Assembly: GCA_001695595.3 (NCBI GenBank)
Contig: MBPM02000083.1
Span: forward strand, 266,257-330,256
Reading direction: 5' to 3'
Length of the DNA: 64,000 nucleotides
DNA from: Plasmopara viticola
Taxonomy: Eukaryota; Oomycota; Peronosporomycetes; Peronosporales; Peronosporaceae
The notes under the pieces were generated by a model. The model did not search any database, was not told the DNA's origin, and saw only the letters and a program-made list of their open reading frames with translations. Numbering within the stretch: position 1 is the stretch's first letter; each line of letters opens with the position of its first letter. Positions 55,622 through 64,000 of the stretch are shown in pieces. A program made the position numbers and the translations under genes.

Positions 55622-56625
55622 ATGTTTCCAAGTTTTAAATCTCTCCGCGATCGAAAAAATAAATTGAAGCAACTCGCTGAAGAGAACAGTGAGGAGCTTC
55701 AATTAGCACGCATAAAGAATGATCGATACAAACTAATGCAATGGGCTACTGATCTGGATCAAACGATAGATACTTCGACGCTTCAACAATTGCTAAGGAA
55801 AGTAGCGCCTTCCATGACGACTACCGGAATTCAAGCATCTCCAACAATGACAACAATGGGAATACAAGCAACGCCTTCTATGACAACGACGGGAATACAA
55901 GCAACCCCATCAATGACAACAATGGGGGTGCAAGCAGTACCGACGATGACTACAATCGATAGTCAATATGATTTAGAGGACATTGGTAATGAAGAAGACT
56001 CCTTGAGTGATATTGACGACTCCCAGCGTACATACGACTTTGGAACTCAAGTTGAAGCTAATGATTTCAACTTTCAAAGGAATGCACGAGAAAAACTAAT
56101 TGATCAATACACCATCAATCCAACTATTATCAAAAGAAAGGTCAATCCAATTCTAAATTCTGGCACTCCAGATAAAAACGTGTATATTGGAACAGACGGC
56201 AAACTATTCAATGTGAATAATGGTAAGTTAGCAAACAAGCCTCTAAATAAATATGATTGGGTTGCAACGTATGATTACATATTGAATTTATTGACATTGA
56301 GACAAAAGATACTGCTATTGGCTCGACACATCAGTTTGAATTCAACATAGAGTCTGGAGCATACGAAATGCTTCGTGATATTTTGATGAACAATTCCTTT
56401 CCAGAAGGTACTAGATTACCGATTCCATATAAGAAGGGAAGAAACCAACAAGGTGGCTATATTCCAGTAAATGGAGGTTATCGAGTGAAGTTAATGGACG
56501 GAAACTTAAAGTTTTTGATGGTGATCGAGTGAAAACCAACAGAGAAGTCTCATGGGAAGCGACACTTGATATGTACATCAAATTTTTGAAGCAAAATAAC
56601 ATCTCATTCAAGCAATCACCGATGT
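55622..56625 (+). pseudogene. Viral protein with MTT-GIQA repeats, frameshifted and cut by R2
   Basis: From ATG 55622 the frame runs to a stop at 56348-56350. Homologous-looking sequence continues in a second frame (from about 56284 to 56532) and a third (from about 56510 into R2), each shifted by a 1-nt deletion. The N-terminal 60 residues are charged and coiled-coil-like. At 55810-55955 about five units of 11-12 residues follow, each with a Met-Thr-Thr...Gly-Ile-Gln-Ala core. Then come an acidic stretch and a C-terminal domain rich in Gly, Tyr and Lys with SWEATLDMYIKFL. The frame passes across the R2 edge into the conserved frame there. No known function; by position it could be a virion or scaffold protein. 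Confidence 0.6.
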
Positions 56626-59600
56626 ACGCGGAGGAGCATCGCTTTGCAAGCAATTTAACTACCGCGCTTCTCAAAAATAAAGGAAGGGCTGAAACGAAGC
56701 TTGGTCTACCGTGGCCGATCCTACGCATAACCTGGCGCCAACGCTTCCGCGCTCACATGCACTCAGTAGCAATACGACTTAAGAAAGCCAACAAAAGCAC
56801 TGGGGAGGCAACGAGGCCTTCCCGACGCCAAGATCGGGGGCACTTGTATGTGAATTATGAAGCTGGGGTGGACAGTAGAGCCCATCAGCTTAAATTCCAG
56901 ATCGACCGCTCTGAGTCTTAGCGCGAGCTTTTCAAACTTTGTCGGTACGTCACTTTCTTACATAGAATGCGCCTATCTCGGCCGGCCGCTCGAATGCATA
57001 GCCTTTCATGTTCGTAGTATTTCAAACTTATAGCTTATACGGTGGTTAATACAATGATACCAGCTGCCGTATGGCCACTCGCCTTCACTATACCAAAAAT
57101 TTCGAGCACGGAAACAGCTATCCAAAAGATTTTCTGGAAAACTCTGTAGACTCATATGAATTTTGGAATTTCGAAGATCAATTACATTATAAGACGCCTC
57201 GCAAATTTGATAAATGCGTCGTCGTTGTTTTGAGAAGGTCGACGGTGCATGCGTTTCCATGCATCTGAAAGGTGAGACGAGACGACGATATCTCTTGCTC
57301 AAAATTTCAAGCTTAACACTTCTAGCGGTGGGATTAGAGTATCTGGCCCATTTAAACATCTTTTATCTCCCTCTCTAGTGTAAATCCTAAAAACGTTCAG
57401 TTTATTTTTGGCGATTATACTCGTATCCCGTAAACCATCGCCTACGTATATTTATCGATATACTAAGTCTGATGGCTGTTTCGTGCAAAATTTGAAACAG
57501 ATTTCTCGAATTTTCCCTCTCACTTGTCTCGACAGCCTCCGCGCTACAGAGGGCGAGTAATATTTTAAAGTGACTCGGCTCATCTTTTTAGCTTGTTAAT
57601 ACTGAACCGCATCGTTAAGTACAAGTTAACTTAATAAGGCTCACTGACCCATGTATGCACCGCGTTTGCAGATATAATGCAAAGTGCGTTATGCATACGA
57701 TTGGCCCGTTTTGTCGTACCAAATGTCTATGTATAGTCTACTGTGAATAATAGTAGGTAGATTTCTAAAAAAAGGAAATAAGGCTTGTTAAAACGTAATG
57801 GTAAACTGCTGGTTGATACTCGACACCATTGAGTCAGAAGCCTATGGTATTGCAATATCGTATCCTCAAACAGACTTGCAGTTTCTACCAGTAATTCTAT
57901 ACTAATGACAACACTACTATGCCCGTGTAAGCAATAATCCAAAGACATATCCAGGGATAATGGGAGTCCAACAGTCCGTCGGTATATGTAGGCTATGATA
58001 AAAAGTCGATGTGGATTCGACCCTCGGGCAGATCTCACATGTCTTTGTATATATGTTCACCTGCTTGTATATACAACACCACTGAAGGCTAAAATTCTGT
58101 TTTCCGTTACTTTCTCCTAATCTTTGCGGCGTTGATCAAGCCAAGAAGTGATATACTTTCTCGAAGTTCACTCGCGTCCACATGGCTTTTTACAAAAAAC
58201 GAGGTCTTTAGTCTCCTCTGCCGCAAATACACATTTGTCGATGTGAGTGTAACGATGAGAAGTCCTCATTACCTTGACAACGTGCCTGAAGAAGCTTGAA
58301 TGAGCTATTACAAATTTGTAGTCTAATATACAATAAAATCACTTCTAAAAAATCGACTGACCTCCTTTACAGCGGATAAGAGTAGATGTATCGTCGAATT
58401 TTGTTCAGGCGAACGCTATAACGACTGTGTGTCCAACCGTTTTAGCGTCGCCAGGGCGTCGTATACGATCCATCACGGCAGTCGGCCACACGTACCGATC
58501 GCTTTGAAAGTATCCAACGCCCCCTTTTTGTTTTGATAACTAGGTCTAACGCACCGTTAAATGTACACTGAACATGTCGTAAGCAGCAGGTTTTTGGTGT
58601 TTTTTTTTAGTTTCAATGTACCACTCATCTTACTATAAGCATGGGCCAGTCGCCAATTTTTGCTTCTTTCATTCTCAGTCTTATTGATGAAGAATGTGCA
58701 AAAGCGTCTCGCTGCTCGCAATTGCCTTGTCACTTGATATTTCGTTCTTGGGTGGAGGTCAGCTTCGTATTTCACCTCTCTTCTCGAATGGAATTTTGTT
58801 GGCAGGTCTTCGGACATCACATACTATTTCTTCAATTAAAGATAAGCGACTTCCCCACAAAGGATTTTATTAATTCAGCAAATCAAAGAACAAATTCGGA
58901 ATTTGGAAGTTATAACTAAGGTTTCGTTTTTGTGCTTATGGGTGCAACGCCCACTCCCCCGATCGTAAGTCAACGTTTTAATTTATTCATATCAAACACT
59001 TAAAGCAGCTCTTTCTAGTTTTGAAAACAACCACAATTAAATCTTGTCGTAATAAAGTTTTTATACTAATACTTAGAATCATCTTTTTTTTCTTGGAGTA
59101 AGGCAGATAATGATCTGCAATTCCTACTTGTTTAAAGTAGAAAGCAAAGGTCAGAAAATTAAACATATATTTTCCCTCAAGGAATAGCTACGACAGCTCT
59201 GCTGTAACTTTCAAGACAAGCTCATCAATAAATAGGCCATTATAGGTCGGATCTTTGCTTTGAGAGCCCACGCATTTTTTTCGAAGGAATTTTTCATAGT
59301 GGGTGGATTTGACTAGAAATCATACATGTACCATCGGGTGATGGACTTTATTGACAGCGTTGCCTCGACCTGAAGCTTTCTTGTAGACCTGGCTGGTAAA
59401 GTGTTAGCCGAATATTCATCCAAGGCAAAAATGACTGGGATAGCGGTAAGAGTGCTCTTTTAATTCTTTATTGTTTCAGTGGCTCTCTTCCAGCAAGCTT
59501 CTGAAGGATTGCCGCCCGTAGCACGGGCGCAGGCTTAGCCCCTGACTCGTCCTTTGTCACAGGCATAGTAGTTGCAGGCGCAGCCTTTGATGCTGACATA

Positions 59601-60596
59601 TTCGCTTAAATGTTATGCAGCTTTAGCCGCAACAAAATTTTTTAGTGCAGAGGTATATTTAGCTGCTTTTGGAAGTTGGGATTTTTGGAAAGTCATAATT
59701 CCACCTCCTGTGTAACCTTGTCATAAAAGATAGCACATGTGTTCAATTTAATTCTCATGTGAGCGTGTCGACAACTCAAGCACTCGCAAAGGCTTCGAGA
59801 TGGATAGAGCCATACTTCTTGTTTTTCAGACAAAACTTTGCACTGCTCGGACTACTTGCTGGCTTCTATGGCTCACAGAGACGGCTACAGTTGCAGTACT
59901 TGCAGCTGTCAGAGACTGGAGCGCGTAAGGAAAGTCGAGCTTTTAAATCAAGGTCTGTGCCTAAGGCTCAGTAGCATAGGCTTGGAAAGTCCCTATTGCA
60001 GCGCCCAATGTAGGTGTATTTAATGAAAGTAAAAGTATCCATCGTTGGAGAGAAGAGAAGACAAGGTCTTCATTTCCAAAGGTAAGATAGCGATCGCCAG
60101 TAAGGCAGACTTGAGCGAGGATACTTAGGTACTGTGGCGTTTGCTTACTATCTCTTGAAAGTCTCGACTTAATTTTGGCCGCTCACCCGAAAGATTTCTT
60201 GGGGATGGTTTGTGTCCTGGAAACGTATGAAGAAATAGTCGGAAGCAGTTCTTTTGTAAAGTTTAAATTATACGAGCACTTTGGACTTGTGCCTGTAAGC
60301 AAGGAAGGCATGATTATTATGAACATGTTCTGAAAAGTGGGGACATCCATCGCTTGGGCGCCACTTACAGACAAGTCTAGGTGGCACTGTTCATTAGTGG
60401 TCAAAGGTAGACTCATCTCTCACTCAATCGAAAAAAGTTCAGGCCATTTTAATTCGATCTTTGAAAGTATACGGCCACAGGCATATTCTCTTCCCCCGGG
60501 TGCCGTGAAGTGGCAGGTCAATGCGTATTACAAGTTAAAGCGTAGTGGTGTTGACCCGTATTCAGTCCCAATAGACGTAAGCAAAGCAGCATCTGG

Positions 60597-61194
60597 TGCT
60601 TTGGCTGCGGTAATATAGGACACATCTACTGTGAAGGGACAGACGGAGTGAAGCAAAGGGACTCGAAGGGTCGCCGGTAAACGAGGCGTCCTCAGAATCA
60701 GAAATATGCTTGTCACCACTGGGAAGAACTTTATTCTCATGATGGGTGTGTGCTTGATACATTTAGCCCCTGTACTAGTCTCAATAAGTTATAATTATCC
60801 CATAGTCAGCCCCGGCGGATGATCAATCTGCACGCCAAAGTACGAGAGTATAAAAACCCATTTTGTGGCTCGATAGACTTCGTCGCGCCACAGTTTGTTG
60901 CGCACGGGCAAAGAGATATCATCAACCAAAAGTTTCTGACTAATACCTTAGAAAGAGTACCAGCAATAAGTCCTTAACGTTTGACTGTCTCTAAACGTTC
61001 TGAGTCTAAACAAGGCCTAGCTGTAAAATTTAGATGTTTTGGCAGCACAAATCCAGTTTGACTGGCTCTAGACGTTTTGGGGCTAAACTAGACCTGGCTA
61101 GTATTTCGGCAGCATAGATTCATTTTTTGTCCTTGACATGAGCCAGGATAGCTTGATTCTAGGACTGCCGTGGCTAGCCTTGAATGAATGGGCG
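60597..61194 (+). pseudogene. Decayed retrotransposon Gag-Pol fragment in R2
   Basis: The counterpart of 46393-46990, nearly identical at the DNA level. It has the same zinc-knuckle-like and protease-like traces and the same disrupting stops, so the decay predates the split of the two repeats. Confidence 0.45.
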
Positions 61195-62856
61195 GTGCAC
61201 TATTATGTGTAACAGTCTTCCATATCTGCGCAACAAGGTTTTTGTGAGTCCCTGTTTTGCTCCCAGATCACCTGATAGAAATCCTAGGCACGTATAGGCT
61301 CAAAGTAAAAGTGAGAGGCATCAAAAGCACTGATATCTCAATCAAGATAGACGTGGCGATATCTTTCAATCTTTCTTATAACTTTTGCTAGCCCCGCTAG
61401 CTACTGGCGACGCTAAAATGTGAGTTTCTAGCTTCATAGGCAAGTGACTCAATGCCATCAACTGCGAATAACAAAGTTCTGCAAACATGTAGCACAGGGT
61501 CGTAAGACACATTGAGAAACATTCTTCACAAGTGAACGGCAAAGTATTACCAAAATTTCTTTGTTAGAATAGAATGAGAATGCACTGCAAGTTTATGTCT
61601 GATTGTCGTAAACGACTTTGTGGCTGGCAAAGAAATCTTCTTCTAAGGCTTAACTTGACATTTCTAGTCACGGCATGTGTACTACTACTGAAGCACTGCC
61701 AAAGGTATTGGATCTACAATGCCGTATAAAGGACGAAGCTTCTGAGCCTTGGCTGAGCTAAGAGCCTGATATACCTCAGAGATAGTATGCCTGATGTTAA
61801 ATAAAGCTTTTAAAGATTTTTGTACATCCTCTATTCTTAGATAGACGAAGCGCACGCTACCTTAATGTGAGACAAGTTTCCATGCAAAAACTTTTACAGG
61901 ACTATGCTAAATAGTTGATTGAAGCAAAAATTAGCGAGGAAAGTGATACGATTGCTTTCTCCTAAAACAAGCATAAGATCATACAAGAGAATGAATGCGA
62001 AAGCTTGCAGTTTTTTTCTTTGAAAAATATGTTAGAAGTCAAAAGCCTACTACTCGAAAGATGTCTGATATTGCAAAAACGATGGAACATTAAATATGCT
62101 AGCGATTACATCTTTCACAATCGTAGAATGGCATGGGTTATCTATCATTCGCCATCAACCCCTTCAACACGATTTCGGCACATATATGGATTAACCTTAT
62201 AGTCAATACGATTCCTAGGACTTCAGGAAATTTTTGCAAAATCAATTGGCGGATTTGTTTCCGCGCTAGGCCTCGTTGATGAGATGAGAAGGGAAGGTCA
62301 CACGGCGGCTGCTTGTGCCCGTAGCTACCATCATAGAGGCTGAGGAACTGAGCACCCATTAACGTGTCAGTGATCCGACTCTGGAGATTGATACAGATAA
62401 AAGTTACTATTTGATGCTATTTTGGCAGCTCAAGATGCGCGCTGGTCGATCCGACTGCAAGCCTCATGTGTACATTTAAATTCTCAGCAACTCGAGCTGC
62501 CGGATGCTGAATATAGGAACCGGCACTTTTGATGTGCAGCTACTTAATTAAATGTGTTTGAAGGTGTCTATCTCTATCTCAAGGGCAAGAGTCACCCGAT
62601 GAAGCCTAGGCCTGACAACCGGTGAAGACTTATGAAAAAGGCTAAAGCGCGCACACACGATCCTACAGGAGCTACTGCTTTTCACGAAGAAGGCAAAGGC
62701 AAAGGTCGAGGCGGCCTTTTTCGGTGCTCCTTGACACCTTGATGAGCGGCAACTTCGTTGCGGATAAGAGAGGTATTCTCATTTGCCTTATCAATTGGAA
62801 TAGGTATTCTCTTCACATGACTCGCAAAGACATTGGAAAAGTTTGGTCTGACTCTA

Positions 62857-63402
62857 TTAAGGTCGTTGCGATCTAGAAGCAGAAGAAGTAGGCAGGTTGT
62901 ATTTAATCACAATCAATAGGCCGCACGTGTTAGTGCCCGTGGGTATCATTATACCGGGCGCTTGACTTCTAGGGGCTTGCGATGCCAAGTAATATCGTTT
63001 CGAAGCATCAAATGTGGTGCTACGAGTACGCGCATAGCCAGTGTAAGGTAGTGCTGGAGCAATTACCATTTCATCTGAAAAAACGTTGATAGATGCCACG
63101 ATAGAAGTGCCATTGAAGAGCCCTCGCAGCTCGCGAAGCCACTGGGCGTACTGCTCAACACAACGGTTTGTATTGTCCGAGTGGTACTTAAACAAAATAC
63201 TTTATCCTTCATCGTCAGACCCAATACCCAGCCCTCTCTCGAAAGTGTGACTTACGTCAGTACCCTGTGGATAGCAAACTACGTTGCCCCCCGCCCAATG
63301 CGCTTGCTAATGTAACCACTGAACCCACTCGAAAATTGTATTATATTTGACTTCGCCATTTTCGTCCCAGTCCGTCCAGTGTAAAAAAGCGTCTTGAATC
63401 AT
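62857..63402 (-). pseudogene. Broken minus-strand gene in R2
   Basis: The counterpart of 48670-49200 with the same frame and the same two stop codons (after Trp-Leu-His and after Asp-Asp-Glu-Gly). The shared lesions show the gene was already dead when the repeat was duplicated. Product unknown. Confidence 0.4.
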
Positions 63403-63523
63403 TTTTTTCTTTGAAAACCATGCCTTTTATAATCAGAAAAGTTGCAGTCTTACATTAGTTTAATTGCCTCAGGGCAGCATCCCCAGGCGATAAAATTAAT
63501 GAGACTCTGTTTAATTCAGCTGA

Positions 63524-64000
63524 GGCTACTTTGCAAATCTAGTGAGCAGAAGCAAGGCGAGTATCTTCCAAAGCTGTAGATCACCGAGCGAGAGCGCATA
63601 TCTTCCTCGTAGAAGCGCCTCCAGTCTTTTTTGCTATAGAGGCTCTTTGACAGCCAAGCTTTATGAGACCCGTTAGGTGTAGCCTTTGCAGACGCAGCCT
63701 TACTACAGGCGCAATCTTCAATGGTGCGATCTCAGGCACATAAGTGGCACCCGTGGAAGCCGAAGCAACCTTTCCTAGTTTTGGCTTAGGTCATCAATCA
63801 AAACTGAGCCGATTGGCGTCCTCGACGGGGTCTATTCTGGTCGGCAGACCGTTGTTTCGAAAGTCAAGAGTGGCATAGAGCACCCATTTTTTTCCTGTGA
63901 TGTCTTGGTAAGGAGGACTGAATGGGCATTTTACGCTCTTGTGGTTAAAGCTGGCTTTCTGTGCACTGGGGTGGACAACGGTCACCTACTGAAATGAATA
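63524..64000. other. Unique sequence right of R2
   Basis: Not related to the capsid gene that follows R1. A minus-strand frame at 63794-63985 is preceded by TTTCAGTAG on that strand, which could be a splice acceptor, and reads plausibly as protein, but no family was recognised and the window ends here. Confidence 0.3.

Larger units (their letters stand above)
49323..56625. mobile_element. Endogenous Polinton-like virus segment (virion module)
   Basis: A 7.3-kb block with codon use and base composition unlike the host genes: AT-rich third positions against GC-rich. In order it holds a major capsid protein (+), a fibre (-), a packaging ATPase (+), a minor capsid/penton-like protein (+) and a repeat-bearing protein (+). 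Capsid, ATPase and penton next to each other are the hallmark morphogenesis set of Polintons and Polinton-like viruses. No integrase, polymerase, helicase, protease or terminal inverted repeat is seen, so the element is partial. Two stops and four 1-nt deletions break three of the five genes. Confidence 0.85.
56626..63523. repeat. Long direct repeat, copy 2 (R2, about 6.90 kb)
   Basis: Partner of 42361-49322, same orientation, offset 14265 bp at the left edge and 14201 bp at the right. It lacks the 60-bp duplication of R1 and has an extra 16-bp-scale insertion near 56665-56690. It contains the same decayed retroelement and broken minus-strand gene. It ends at CAGCTGA (63523), where R1 continues into the viral capsid gene and R2 continues into unrelated sequence. 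Confidence 0.97.

Noticed and set aside
42361..63523. Reading the two 6.9-kb repeats as LTRs of a giant retrotransposon with the viral genes inside
   Set aside because: The repeats lack TG...CA ends and flanking target duplication, hold their own decayed internal retroelement, and the viral genes are cut at both edges. There is no reverse transcriptase between them.
63794..63985. Minus-strand frame at the right end as a gene
   Set aside because: It has no ATG, is preceded by a stop, and is cut off from any upstream exon by the window end; kept only as a remark.
1..64000. CRISPR arrays, bacterial operons, ribosome binding sites
   Set aside because: The window is eukaryotic; no regularly spaced short repeats with unique spacers were seen.

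Overview
This 64 kb window reads as nuclear DNA of an oomycete, most likely Peronosporales (Phytophthora or a downy mildew). Three things support this. The host genes have short GT-AG introns (53-104 nt). Two of them have the oomycete Inr/FPR core promoter just upstream of the start codon. The gene families (thaumatin-like surface protein, START-like/FYVE protein) fit oomycetes. GC-rich genes sit as small islands in AT-rich, repeat-rich sequence. No rRNA gene, complete tRNA or CRISPR array was seen.

Layout. 1-10.7 kb: gene-poor, with one 30-bp hairpin. 10.7-12.0 kb: a thaumatin-like protein with a Pro/Gln-rich stalk and a C-terminal membrane anchor (3 exons). 13.2-14.9 kb: a convergent pair, an isoprenylcysteine methyltransferase (2 exons) and a small helical protein that may be AIRIM/C1orf109-like (3 exons). 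15-24.7 kb: degraded repeats and a 327-bp non-autonomous LINE derivative. 24.8-25.9 kb: a secreted metzincin-like metalloprotease. 26.6-29.8 kb: an intact, full-length RTE-like LINE with a 12-bp target-site duplication. 31.6 kb: two back-to-back perfect palindromes. 31.8-33.0 kb: a FYVE protein. 35.1-36.1 kb: an aldo/keto reductase of the voltage-gated K+ channel beta type. 36.7 kb: a second copy of the LINE derivative. 38.9 kb: a tRNA-derived SINE-like element.

42.4-63.5 kb is the most unusual region. A 7.3-kb segment carries the virion module of a Polinton-like virus (PLV): a jelly-roll-type major capsid protein, a long fibre with a C-terminal S74 autochaperone, an FtsK/HerA (A32-like) packaging ATPase, a penton-like minor capsid protein and a repeat-bearing protein. 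It lies between two direct copies of a 6.9-kb repeat, giving a 14.27-kb period. The capsid gene is truncated at its 5' end exactly at one repeat edge, and the last viral gene runs into the other repeat. Three of the five viral genes carry stops or 1-nt deletions, while the capsid (apart from its lost N-terminus) and penton frames are open. The segment is therefore an endogenous, partly decayed viral element. The flanking repeats hold older retroelement debris, and their left and right halves differ in divergence, as expected after gene conversion.

All functional names are inferences from protein motifs read by eye. No database search was run.
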